Assembly (NCBI RefSeq): GCF_002831625.1
Contig: NZ_CP025116.1
Span: 496,001-560,000, forward strand
Source: Nonlabens sp. MB-3u-79
GTDB taxonomy: Bacteria > Bacteroidota > Bacteroidia > Flavobacteriales > Flavobacteriaceae
Reading direction: 5' to 3'
DNA length: 64,000 nucleotides
The notes beneath the pieces were generated by a model that saw nothing but the letters and a program-made list of their open reading frames with translations, did no database searches and was not told where the DNA came from. The translations under genes and the position numbers were made by a program. Shown piece by piece: positions 8,477-16,964 of this stretch (its first letter is position 1; every line of letters starts with the position of its first letter).

Positions 8477-9376
8477 TTATACGGCTACCTCATCCCATTC
8501 AAGAATCTCATCATATCCTTTATTCTTAAAATAATCACGAGCAGCAAGATCACCAGTTGCCATGATAAAATCACCACCCCAACCACCTAAAGATTTGATT
8601 GCACCTTTATAATCTATAAAGAGTTGGTTCTTTATAGGCTCTAAACCTATTAAACTAGAGATGATCTCTTCGTGCCTTTCTATGATGTAATTAAACTTAG
8701 AAAGGTCTTTAGAAGCGCTTATAAAACCTTGTGGCATGAGGCTTAATTCTTCTCGCAACTCATCGGTTAACAATTCTTGTTGGAACATAGCAATCGAATC
8801 TCTACTGTCTTGCTTGCGATTGAGGTACACAAAGAAAATTTGATCTTTAATAGTTGGATCAAAGTGGGCTTCTTCGACAATAGGTTTAGAATCGTTGTAA
8901 TTATAAATCAGCGCACGATCTGCTGTCGCGCACGCCACATCGTAACCACTACCTCCAAAACACTTGAATTGCAATTGATATGGATCACATCCCAACCATT
9001 GCGATACTAAGGAAATCAGAGTAGAACTGGTTCCCATTCCTGAATGACGATCAAAATCCAAGGTCATCACTGCATCAAAACCTCGTAAAGAACCCTTAGA
9101 AGTAAGCTCCAAAGCAGTAGTTAAAACCTCCCTTAACTTAGATGTAATGGGATGAGAACAATGTATTGTATCTGAATACAAGTCGTTCACATAGGTGGCT
9201 AGCTCATACCATAAATCACCATCACTATTATAACTTTTCCAAGTGATCTCTTGATCATTTCTGTAAGAGATTTCTAAATACTGATTTAATTTTAAAGGCA
9301 TAGCGAGTGCAGGAACGTTGTTCAAAACAGCGTATTCACCTGTTATTAAAAACTTACCGTGCGCTTTAAATTTCAT
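8477..9376 (-). CDS. GHMP kinase, GYDIA family
   Basis: The protein has about 299 residues with the GHMP fold: an N-terminal KFLITGEYAVL strand, an ATP-binding loop MGTSSTLISLVSQ, and a distinctive GGSGYDVACATADRAL that resembles the GYDIA signature used to name this Bacteroidota family. The C-terminal GGWGGDFIMATG is the third GHMP motif. The substrate is not proven; because the family stands beside isoprenoid genes in flavobacteria, the missing phosphomevalonate kinase step is a reasonable inference. The frame also opens at TTG 9388, but ATG at 9376 (MKFKAHGKF) fits the family better. It is the last gene of the UbiA-nitrilase-GHMP reverse cluster. Confidence 0.85.
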   Translation of the reverse strand: MKFKAHGKFLITGEYAVLNNVPALAMPLKLNQYLEISYRNDQEITWKSYNSDGDLWYELATYVNDLYSDTIHCSHPITSKLREVLTTALELTSKGSLRGFDAVMTLDFDRHSGMGTSSTLISLVSQWLGCDPYQLQFKCFGGSGYDVACATADRALIYNYNDSKPIVEEAHFDPTIKDQIFFVYLNRKQDSRDSIAMFQQELLTDELREELSLMPQGFISASKDLSKFNYIIERHEEIISSLIGLEPIKNQLFIDYKGAIKSLGGWGGDFIMATGDLAARDYFKNKGYDEILEWDEVAV

Positions 9377-9407
9377 TTTTTCTATCAAGATGACCTGCTT
9401 TAAATCT

Positions 9408-10361
9408 TTAACCGTTTATAAACTTCACCGTACTCTGTCGTTCTCTGTTCACCTGCAACTGAGTTACATCTGGACGCGAATAATGACCTACGGGATCAAA
9501 ATTTTGGCGCTCCTCCAGCACCTTATTAAAGTCTAAAGTGGCGTAAATAAGTTCTTCTTTACCGACTTGAGGCGCAACGATCCATTCTCCATCAGGCCCA
9601 GCAATAGCGCTACCACCATTGGTAAGTACCGCTGGTGCATTTTTCAACAACTCCTCTAAATAAGGTGTTCCTTCTGGAAAATCTTCTTTAAACATCGTGC
9701 TAGAAACTGAAAGCACATAACAACGTCCTTCTCGCGCAATAAATCTAGTAATATCCTTGGTATTGTGATCACTACCCGGCCAGCAGGCTACGTGCAAATT
9801 AGTTCCTTGCGCATACATAGCTGCACGAGCTAAAGGCATCCAGTTTTCCCAACAATTGAGACCACTCACCGTAAAATCTTTGAGTTGATGTGTCACCAGA
9901 CCGTTCCCATCACCAGGTGACCAAGTGAGTCGTTCGTCGTAAGTGGGTTGCAGTTTTCTATGCACACTCTGAATAACTCCTTTTTGGTCTATATAAACCA
10001 TACTCGCATAAAGGCTGTGTCCACCGCGGTCTTCAGGTCTTTCTATGACACCGAGATAGATGGATATATGTTTCGCTTTCGCGAAAGCGCAAACAGCATC
10101 TAAATCTCCTTTTTCTATACAAACTGCATTCAGCGCATAATGCCTGTGCAATTCTTTTACTTCCTTTTTATTCCAAGACGCTCCATCCATAAGAGCGAGC
10201 CAAAACGGATACCCTGGCAACAATCCTTCTCCAAAGACAACCAACTCGGCTTGTTCTCTTACCGCCTCTTCCAGCGTAGACAATATCTTTTCCAGGGTAG
10301 CTTTTTTATCCAACCATACGGGAGAGATTTGGGCTAAGGCTACTTTAATAATTGAATTCAT
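9408..10361 (-). CDS. Nitrilase, carbon-nitrogen hydrolase superfamily
   Basis: This 317-residue enzyme carries the complete catalytic set: Glu45 (FGEGLLPGYPFW), Lys136 (HRKLQPTYDERLTW) and Cys170 (GLNCWENWMPLAR). The CWEN context is that of true nitrilases (branch 1), which convert R-CN to a carboxylate and ammonia, rather than of amidases. The native nitrile cannot be named. The start ATG shares one base with the stop of the UbiA gene (TAATG), so the two are coupled, an unusual partnership for a nitrilase. The palindrome copy at 10075-10088 encodes residues 92-96 (Ala-Phe-Ala-Lys-Ala), on a surface-type segment before KHISIYLGV. Confidence 0.9.
   Translation of the reverse strand: MNSIIKVALAQISPVWLDKKATLEKILSTLEEAVREQAELVVFGEGLLPGYPFWLALMDGASWNKKEVKELHRHYALNAVCIEKGDLDAVCAFAKAKHISIYLGVIERPEDRGGHSLYASMVYIDQKGVIQSVHRKLQPTYDERLTWSPGDGNGLVTHQLKDFTVSGLNCWENWMPLARAAMYAQGTNLHVACWPGSDHNTKDITRFIAREGRCYVLSVSSTMFKEDFPEGTPYLEELLKNAPAVLTNGGSAIAGPDGEWIVAPQVGKEELIYATLDFNKVLEERQNFDPVGHYSRPDVTQLQVNRERQSTVKFING
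10075..10088. repeat. GCTTTCGCGAAAGC palindrome, copy 3 (in nitrilase gene)
   Basis: Exact copy inside the nitrilase gene, read as Ala-Phe-Ala-Lys-Ala (residues 92-96). Confidence 0.97.
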
Positions 10362-11305
10362 TAGTTAAAAATGGTTTGTAATCTTGATATGATAACAGGT
10401 AAATCGATTAATAAAATAGAAAACACTCCAGCGCCTATTATTATTTTAAGAATAAAATGTATCAATAAATACTCGCGCTTGCGTCTAGAAGACCAGATCA
10501 ATGGCAAACATACTAGCAATGATCCTACGATTAATGTAAAGTAATACTGCATATACCCTATTTCAAAATAAGTAATTAAAGCAGCGATAGGAACAATCGT
10601 AAGGAAGGTAAGCAAAGTGTAAAACTGCTTGCTTTGTTTTTCTCCTAAGACAACGGGTATCGTTCTATAATTTTGGACCAGATCACCCCTTAAATTTTCT
10701 AAATCTTTGACCAATTCTCGCATCCCTAGAATCAAGAATAGAAATCCGCCGTGAACAAATATAACTGGATAGAAATTTTTATAGTACATAAAAAGCACAA
10801 AAAACGGAAGTACAGCAAGCAGTGCCGACATCAAATTACCTAAGAATAATACCCGCTTTAATTTATGAGAATAGAACCACATCGCAAAAATATAGGCTGC
10901 AAAAAATAGTCCTGCACGCCAGGATACCACACTTCCCAAAATAAAAGCGAGACCGTTCACTACAAAGTACACTGACCATAATGTAGAGCGTCGCACCCGG
11001 TTCTCCAACAAAGTTTTTTGTGGCCTGTTGATCAGGTCCTTTTCTCGATCGTAAAAATTATTAATAATATAGCCCCCGGCAATCGCGGCACTACTCGCAA
11101 TGATGATCAACCATAGTTTATAATCTGATAAAATAGAAGAGACAGAAAGCTCTGGCGCCATGATAAAAATAGCTGCCAGAAACTGAGCAATAGCAACAAT
11201 AATTACGTTGTACAAACGCACACTGGAAAAGAGACTTAATGACTTTATCAAAAGTGTCTTTAAACCTAGTCGCTTATTCAGTGGATGTGGTTGCTCTGCT
11301 TTCAC
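10361..11305 (-). CDS. UbiA-family prenyltransferase (geranylgeranylglycerol-phosphate type)
   Basis: This 314-residue integral membrane enzyme has about eight hydrophobic helices. The first Asp motif NxxxDxxxD is at residues 82-90 (NNFYDREKD) and a second acidic motif lies in MRELVKDLENLRGD. These bind Mg2+ and the prenyl diphosphate. Flavobacterial proteins of this type are usually annotated as geranylgeranylglycerol-phosphate geranylgeranyltransferase; the acceptor is not provable from sequence. The start codon is GTG. A promoter with TTG (11339-11341 on the reverse strand), 21 bases and TAAATTAG (11310-11317) ends only 4 bases before it, so the mRNA may be leaderless. Confidence 0.85.
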   Translation of the reverse strand: MKAEQPHPLNKRLGLKTLLIKSLSLFSSVRLYNVIIVAIAQFLAAIFIMAPELSVSSILSDYKLWLIIIASSAAIAGGYIINNFYDREKDLINRPQKTLLENRVRRSTLWSVYFVVNGLAFILGSVVSWRAGLFFAAYIFAMWFYSHKLKRVLFLGNLMSALLAVLPFFVLFMYYKNFYPVIFVHGGFLFLILGMRELVKDLENLRGDLVQNYRTIPVVLGEKQSKQFYTLLTFLTIVPIAALITYFEIGYMQYYFTLIVGSLLVCLPLIWSSRRKREYLLIHFILKIIIGAGVFSILLIDLPVIISRLQTIFN

Positions 11306-11309
11306 GAAG

Positions 11310-11341
11310 CTAATTTAAGACATGAATCTTAAAAACGTCAA
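11310..11341 (-). promoter_or_regulatory. Promoter of the UbiA-nitrilase-GHMP cluster
   Basis: On the reverse strand TTG (11341-11339), a 21-base spacer and TAAATTAG (11317-11310) match TTG-N21-TAnnTTTG with one mismatch. The box ends 4 bases before the GTG start. Confidence 0.5.
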
Positions 11342-11497
11342 CTATTAAGAAATGCTTGTGTTCTCGGTTCCCAACTATTCAAAATAGACCATGACATTAT
11401 CAGCATAAATACAAGGCGTAAAAGCCGCTATGGTATAAGAAAAAACTTAAAAATTTGAAAAGCGATCTCCAATAAGGATTATTGGTTTAGTTTTTGA

Positions 11498-11505
11498 TAT
11501 TTTTG
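11498..11505 (+). promoter_or_regulatory. -7 box directly before the TPR gene at 11510
   Basis: TATTTTTG is an exact TAnnTTTG match and ends 4 bases before the ATG. If transcription starts at the usual distance, the mRNA would begin at or next to the A of the ATG (leaderless). Confidence 0.5.
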
Positions 11506-11509
11506 TCAG

Positions 11510-12265
11510 ATGAAGAAGATTTTATTCGCACTATTGTTTTTAACGGGCACAGTTGTTTATGGTCAGTCCGCTTTCGCGAAAGCGGAACAATTATACAGAG
11601 CAGAAAAATACGACAAAGCACTGTTCTCGTTTTCTAAATTGTACGAGCAGGACAGTACAGACTTAAATGTTGTAGAACGTTTAGGAGACATAGCCGGTCA
11701 TAAAAAAGACTTTGAAACGGCAATGAACTATTACAAGCTACTCTTAGAAATCAAACCAAAAGACGCCCACTACAACTTTAAATATGGTGGTGCCATGGGA
11801 CTTTATGCTAAAGGTTGCTCCAAGTTAAAAGCACTAGGCATGCTGGACGATATCAAGATGTATCTTAAAAGAGCTGCCGGATTAGATCTCAATCATATAG
11901 AATCAAGACATGCGTTATCTCAATTATACTGCGAGTTACCAGGTATAGTAGGTGGCTCTATTAAGAAAAGCCGCTCTTATGCCGATGAACTTTTAAAATT
12001 ATCTCCTGTAGATGGACATCTTGCTCATGGGTTTATCGATGAATATGAAGAAGATTATGGCAAAGCAATAGCTTCCTATAGTAAAGCGGTAGAAACCGGT
12101 GGCTCTTTAGTTACCTATAGAAAACTAGCCGCCGTTTATGAGGATAAATTAAAGAACTATGAAAAAGCCATAAAGGTCCTCAAACGCGCCCAACAACAAC
12201 ACCAAGACAAACAGCTTGTTCTAGATATCGCTACCTTAAAAACACGGCTGCAAATAAGCGAGTAA
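11510..12265 (+). CDS. Secreted TPR-repeat protein
   Basis: This 251-residue protein has a signal peptide (MKKILFALLFLTGTVVYGQ, cleavage near residue 19) followed by tetratricopeptide units (about 21-95, ALFSFSKLYEQDSTDLNVVERLGDIAG; about 170-250, AIASYSKAVETGGSLVTYRKLAAVYEDKLKNYEKAIKVLKRA). It is likely periplasmic or outer-membrane linked. The palindrome at 11570-11583 encodes AFAKA just after the signal peptide, the same place as in the TPR gene at 2680. The gene lies 38 bases before mpl and may be co-transcribed with it, which would hint at a cell-wall role. Confidence 0.82.
   Translation: MKKILFALLFLTGTVVYGQSAFAKAEQLYRAEKYDKALFSFSKLYEQDSTDLNVVERLGDIAGHKKDFETAMNYYKLLLEIKPKDAHYNFKYGGAMGLYAKGCSKLKALGMLDDIKMYLKRAAGLDLNHIESRHALSQLYCELPGIVGGSIKKSRSYADELLKLSPVDGHLAHGFIDEYEEDYGKAIASYSKAVETGGSLVTYRKLAAVYEDKLKNYEKAIKVLKRAQQQHQDKQLVLDIATLKTRLQISE
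11570..11583. repeat. GCTTTCGCGAAAGC palindrome, copy 4 (in TPR gene)
   Basis: Exact copy, extended to TCCGCTTTCGCGAAAGCGGA (11567-11586). It encodes Ala-Phe-Ala-Lys-Ala at residues 21-25, next to the signal-peptide end. Confidence 0.97.
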
Positions 12266-12303
12266 CATCAATTTAGTTTTATAACTTACCAAAAACTCAT
12301 TTT

Positions 12304-13659
12304 ATGCGCGTACACTTTATCGCGATAGGCGGCAGCGCCATGCACAATCTTGCTCTTGCTTTACATCACAAAGGTGATCATGTAACAGGTAGCGACGATA
12401 CTATCTTTGAACCAAGTAAATCCAGACTGGAAAAATACGGTTTGCTTCCAGAAGAATTTGGCTGGTTTACAGAGAAGATCTCTACAGATCTGGATGCCGT
12501 AATTTTAGGAATGCATGCAAAAGAGGATAATCCAGAATTAATAAAAGCTCAAGAATTAGGGCTTAAAATTTATTCTTATCCAGAATATCTCTACGAACAG
12601 TCTAAAAACAAAACACGTGTTGTTATAGGTGGTTCTCATGGTAAAACAACCATCACCTCCATGATTCTTCATGTCATGCATTATCATGAAAAAGAAGTAG
12701 ATTACATGGTAGGCGCACAACTAGACGGTTTTGACACCATGGTACATCTTACTGATGAAAATGGATTTATAGTTTTAGAAGGTGATGAATACCTGTCCAG
12801 CCCAATAGATAGAAGACCTAAATTTCATTTGTACCAGCCTAATATCGCATTGATCTCTGGTATTGCTTGGGATCATATCAATGTTTTCCCTACTTGGGAA
12901 AATTACCTGAGCCAGTTTGAGCAGTTTGTTGAATTGATGAAAAACGGCAGTATTCTCGTTTATAATGAAGACGATGCAGCCGTTGCGGCACTAGCTGAAG
13001 CAGCAACAAAACCTACTAGAAAACATTCTTATACGGTTCCAGATCATCAAATCATCAATGGTACTACTTATCTGGATACTCCTGAAGGAGCTATGCCTAT
13101 TGAAATTTTTGGTAAACACAACTTGAGCAATCTCGCTGGTGCTAAATGGATGTGTCAGCACATGGGCATTGATGAAGATGATTTTTATGAAGCTATTGCG
13201 ACCTTTAAAGGAGCGTCCAAACGCCTTGAGAAAATAGCCGAAAATTCAGATGCGGTGATCTTTAAAGATTTTGCTCATTCTCCTAGTAAGGTTGCTGCTA
13301 CAACAGCAGCAGTTGCCACACAATACGAAGGACGTAAAATTATCGCTTGCTTGGAATTGCACACCTACTCCAGCCTGAATCCAGAGTTTTTAGAACAGTA
13401 TAAAAACGCCCTTGATCCAGCAACAGTTGCTGTGGTTTTTTACAGCCCAAACGCTGTAGCCATTAAAAAACTAGCTCCAATTTCTAAGGAGCAAATTCTC
13501 AAAGCTTTTGATCGTGATGACCTTATCGTTATGACAGATCCAACAGCCTTTAAAGAATGGCTTTTTCAACAACAACTAGAGCGCAGTGCTTTATTGCTGA
13601 TGAGCAGTGGTAACTATGGCGGTCTTGATTTTGAAGAAGTAAAGAAATTAGTGAACTAA
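12304..13659 (+). CDS. mpl: UDP-N-acetylmuramate:L-alanyl-gamma-D-glutamyl-meso-diaminopimelate ligase
   Basis: Mpl recycles peptidoglycan by joining the murein tripeptide to UDP-MurNAc in the cytoplasm. The 451-residue protein starts MRVHFIAIGGSAM, a UDP-binding N-terminal domain like MurC. It has the Mur ligase ATP loop GGSHGKTTITSM (near residue 108), the acidic LEGDEY motif near 159, and a C-terminal domain with KDFAHSPSKVAATTAA, the Mpl-type version of the DxxHxP region. The length matches the family. A near-consensus box (TAGTTTTA) lies upstream, but co-transcription with the TPR gene 38 bases upstream is equally possible. A strong bidirectional terminator follows. Confidence 0.92.
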   Translation: MRVHFIAIGGSAMHNLALALHHKGDHVTGSDDTIFEPSKSRLEKYGLLPEEFGWFTEKISTDLDAVILGMHAKEDNPELIKAQELGLKIYSYPEYLYEQSKNKTRVVIGGSHGKTTITSMILHVMHYHEKEVDYMVGAQLDGFDTMVHLTDENGFIVLEGDEYLSSPIDRRPKFHLYQPNIALISGIAWDHINVFPTWENYLSQFEQFVELMKNGSILVYNEDDAAVAALAEAATKPTRKHSYTVPDHQIINGTTYLDTPEGAMPIEIFGKHNLSNLAGAKWMCQHMGIDEDDFYEAIATFKGASKRLEKIAENSDAVIFKDFAHSPSKVAATTAAVATQYEGRKIIACLELHTYSSLNPEFLEQYKNALDPATVAVVFYSPNAVAIKKLAPISKEQILKAFDRDDLIVMTDPTAFKEWLFQQQLERSALLLMSSGNYGGLDFEEVKKLVN

Positions 13660-13682
13660 TTCTAACCTAATATAGACAACAA

Positions 13683-13714
13683 AAAAAATGCGATCCATAT
13701 GGATCGCATTTTTT
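13683..13714. terminator. Bidirectional terminator between mpl and the subtilisin gene
   Basis: AAAAAATGCGATCC (13683-13696) pairs perfectly with GGATCGCATTTTTT (13701-13714) around loop ATAT. Confidence 0.93.
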
Positions 13715-13735
13715 ATGATATCTATTATAGGATAC

Positions 13736-16681
13736 TTACTTATTGATAAGCACCTTTTTAACTGTTCTTGAAGATCCTTGTTGTACTTGTAATAAGTACA
13801 ATCCATTAGTCAAGTTTTGTACGTCTATAGTTTCATTTAATCTGGAGGCGTCTTGCACTTCTTTAGTAAATACCATACGACCATTAAGATCAAGAAGGTA
13901 AATAACAGCATTACCCGTATTCACGTTATTTGATCCAGCAGCGACAGTAAACAATCCATTTGATGGATTTGGATAAACAGCAAACTCTAAGTCCTCTATG
14001 ATTTCATTACTTAGGACAGCCGGGGTTTCACAAAAAGTTATTTTCCAGTTATCCAAAGTTCCTAAATCTGCAGGACCACGATCACTTACAGTAAGTATCC
14101 AGTCACCGTTAATAGTTTCTCCTTCAAATAAAGACATATCACCTACTGGTGCAACAACACCCGTATACCCCGGTGCTCCTGCCGTTGTATTACAGGTAAA
14201 AGCTGTAGCGTCATTATCAAAAACCACATCTAGATTAGGAGTGGCACAACCATTAGGACTGGTTAAAGAAACTACAGTTCCTGCAGGTGAAGTCAATGTG
14301 ATGTTCAGGTCACCAGAATACTCGTGAGTGCTCACCACTTGAACCGTTAACTTACCTATGGCAATATTGTTAGCTTCATTAACCGTTATTGTGCTTTGTA
14401 TTCCAGTATTGTTGTTATCTGGTAAACTAATAGGAGCTCCTAAAGCAGCGTCAATTTCATTACATTGAAAGGTAGTAAAAGAGTATGCCGTATAAGTCCC
14501 AGTTCCACATTCATTGATAGGTTGTACTCTCCAGTAAAATAAAGATCCTGGATCCAATAATGATGGAGCTACTGTATAAAAAGAAGTGTTTACTACTTCA
14601 TCTAGGAAAGGCCTGCCGAATGAATTGCTCCTTGCTAATTGAATTCTGTATTGCTGAGCATTTAATTCGTCATCCCAATCTAAACGAGGCGTATTGATAA
14701 TTCGTACGGCTTGATCTGCAGGGAATGTAAGATTCACAGCATTGAAATTGGCGCTCATTATTCTTAAGGTAAGAACAATAGCACGCTGTTCAGAAGGTGA
14801 AACAGCATTTACCGTTATTTCATAAGTACCATCTGCAGCAGCAGATAAATTACTTAGATCGAGAGTTGTACTACCAGAACCTGTAAAGCTCGTATTAGAT
14901 ATCACTGCAGTTAAACCACTTGGCACATTTGCCAATGAAAGAGTCACCGCATCACTAAATCCAGAGTTAGCCAAGTATTCTAGAGGAAAAGAAACAGCTT
15001 GACTGTTACAAGCTTCTATTCTATTTTGTGTTGAGGTAATGGCAAAGTCATTATCCTCACCTGTTACAATTAAAGTGAATGCTTGTGATCCAGTTACTAA
15101 AGTCCCTTTATGGGTTACTGTGATTGTGTATACCCCTGAAGCATTAACAACATCGACTCTTTCAAAGTTATCTACCGTATTATCTCCTGTTCCGTTAGAA
15201 GTTACACTAGTCAGTTTCCAAGGATCGAATGACGTACCATTTTGAGTGATTCTAACATCTAAGTCATTTACTAAAGCCGGCGTGCCGTCATTAGCTCCGT
15301 TTGTATTTATTGCGCCTGGAAGATCTGTCCATGAAATAGAAGCCAGTAATGTAGAAACGTTATCAGACTCTACTGTAATGGAATAGGATTGGCCGTTGAT
15401 CAACTCCTTTTCTACTATTCTTGAAGTTATTCTGTTTTCAGTAATTGTATTTGCAGCTGCCATAGTATTCATTAACCCCCATCCAAAAGCAGGATCTGGA
15501 CCAACAACTCCTGCATCATCCGCCGTGTGAAGTGTAAGACCTTTTAGTGTTGCAGCTCTCATAAAAACACCATTTTTATCATTGTAATGTTGTTGTAATA
15601 AGAGCATGGATCCCGCTATATTTGGTGAAGCCATAGAAGTACCGCTTATAGTACCGTAACTAGTTATTGTAGCATCAAACGTACTTGTTAATTGTGTTCC
15701 ATTTCCGGTAATATCTGGTTTTATTCTAAAATCATCTGATGGGCCTTGACTACTTCCTCCATTGATACTAACTGAGTTTAGTGATCCATCAGGATTGATT
15801 ACTGCGTCCTGTGCATTTGCAACTGTCATGATATTCTTAGCTACTTTATCTCCAGTTAATTTATCATAGCCCGCTAGAGAGCCTAATGGAGAACTATTTG
15901 CTGTATTATTAGATCCATCGTTACCAGCAGAATATACAGGCAAATAATAAGGAGCGTTGTAAGCTATTTGGTCAACGGTTCTGGCATCCTGTAGATATTT
16001 ACCTATAAGTTCTGGAACACTAGAATAGGAACTAGCAGGAATTCCATAAGAGTGATTAGATATAAGGGCACCGGTAGCGGCAAAGCCTGCCATTTCAGAA
16101 GAATCTGAATTCCAGTCATTGGTAACCACCTCTGCTTGTGGTGCCATACCCTTTGCATTTGCATTGATACCAGAGGCGGCTATAGTTCCACTAACATGAG
16201 TAGAATGAAAACTATTTCCATTTAGAGTAGTCTGTCCATCACCATGAGAAGCTCTTGTACCACCAGCAAATTCCTGATGATCAATTCTAGTCGGTCCTCC
16301 GTCCCAAACATATGCTGTCATACCCTGTCCTTCAACATTCAACCCCAAAATACCTATATTATGCAGGGTATTTGCTCTAGTACTTGTAGCAGCATCTGTG
16401 TTATCTAAAGTAAAGTAAAGTGGCATTCCTTCTTCTGTTACTCTCATCAATTGGTCAAATGAGCCATTCTGATTTTGAATAAACATAGGAATGTTATTTT
16501 GACGGGCAAAGTCCACCGCATATACTTGGTCTTTTAGTTCCTTGGCTTTCAAATCGACTATCAAGTTTTGTAATTCTTCTTGATTGTTTGCTTTTACGAT
16601 TTGTGCTCTTTGTTCAGCCGTTTGAGCAGTCATAAATAGCATGCTGAAAAGCATTGCAACTAAAGTAATTTTCATCTTCAT
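13736..16681 (-). CDS. T9SS-secreted subtilisin-like (S8) serine protease with P domain
   Basis: The open frame reaches 16720 (994 residues), but the signal peptide MKMKITLVAMLFSMLFMTAQT starts at ATG 16681, so that start is preferred. A weak TATTTTAG box at 16704-16711 inside the extension agrees. In long-frame numbering the S8 triad is Asp140 (YVWDGG), His172 (FHSTHVSG) and Ser362 (GTSMASPN), with Asn267 (SAGNDGS) for the oxyanion hole. A proprotein-convertase P domain is near residues 775-900, and the end is a type A T9SS sorting domain (YPNPSNGLF ... NGLYLLQVQQG ... KKVLINK). A secreted or surface endopeptidase role, probably nutritional, is inferred. Confidence 0.92.
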   Translation of the reverse strand: MKMKITLVAMLFSMLFMTAQTAEQRAQIVKANNQEELQNLIVDLKAKELKDQVYAVDFARQNNIPMFIQNQNGSFDQLMRVTEEGMPLYFTLDNTDAATSTRANTLHNIGILGLNVEGQGMTAYVWDGGPTRIDHQEFAGGTRASHGDGQTTLNGNSFHSTHVSGTIAASGINANAKGMAPQAEVVTNDWNSDSSEMAGFAATGALISNHSYGIPASSYSSVPELIGKYLQDARTVDQIAYNAPYYLPVYSAGNDGSNNTANSSPLGSLAGYDKLTGDKVAKNIMTVANAQDAVINPDGSLNSVSINGGSSQGPSDDFRIKPDITGNGTQLTSTFDATITSYGTISGTSMASPNIAGSMLLLQQHYNDKNGVFMRAATLKGLTLHTADDAGVVGPDPAFGWGLMNTMAAANTITENRITSRIVEKELINGQSYSITVESDNVSTLLASISWTDLPGAINTNGANDGTPALVNDLDVRITQNGTSFDPWKLTSVTSNGTGDNTVDNFERVDVVNASGVYTITVTHKGTLVTGSQAFTLIVTGEDNDFAITSTQNRIEACNSQAVSFPLEYLANSGFSDAVTLSLANVPSGLTAVISNTSFTGSGSTTLDLSNLSAAADGTYEITVNAVSPSEQRAIVLTLRIMSANFNAVNLTFPADQAVRIINTPRLDWDDELNAQQYRIQLARSNSFGRPFLDEVVNTSFYTVAPSLLDPGSLFYWRVQPINECGTGTYTAYSFTTFQCNEIDAALGAPISLPDNNNTGIQSTITVNEANNIAIGKLTVQVVSTHEYSGDLNITLTSPAGTVVSLTSPNGCATPNLDVVFDNDATAFTCNTTAGAPGYTGVVAPVGDMSLFEGETINGDWILTVSDRGPADLGTLDNWKITFCETPAVLSNEIIEDLEFAVYPNPSNGLFTVAAGSNNVNTGNAVIYLLDLNGRMVFTKEVQDASRLNETIDVQNLTNGLYLLQVQQGSSRTVKKVLINK

Positions 16682-16928
16682 GTTAAAATTTTTAATAGGG
16701 TTGCTAAAATATGGAAACATTCTCTTTAATTCTCTGTAAAACCAAACTTTATTATTGTTCCCATGGAGATAATTTGATAAATCACAATTCTTTTTATGCT
16801 TATTTCACCTACTATAACAAGGCTATAAAAAATTCAAGACCTATCATTAATGATTACCTCTTAATAATTAGTTCATAAAAGACTCAATTAATTACAATTT
16901 CTAAAAAACTTTAACCAATTCAATTAAT

Positions 16929-16936
16929 TACTTTTG
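16929..16936 (+). promoter_or_regulatory. -7 promoter box of purH and the rod-shape operon
   Basis: TACTTTTG matches TAnnTTTG exactly and ends 28 bases before the purH ATG. No clear -33 TTG is present. Confidence 0.6.
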
Positions 16937-16964
16937 CACTTTCCCACACAAAAGAACATACAAC

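Noticed and set aside
13736..16681. Reverse-complement frames inside the subtilisin gene (13998-14327 and 15039-15245, forward)
   Set aside because: Shadow frames of a gene with clear domains.
16681..16720. Longer N-terminus of the subtilisin from ATG 16720
   Set aside because: It would put 13 non-signal residues before a perfect signal peptide, and a promoter-like box lies within it.
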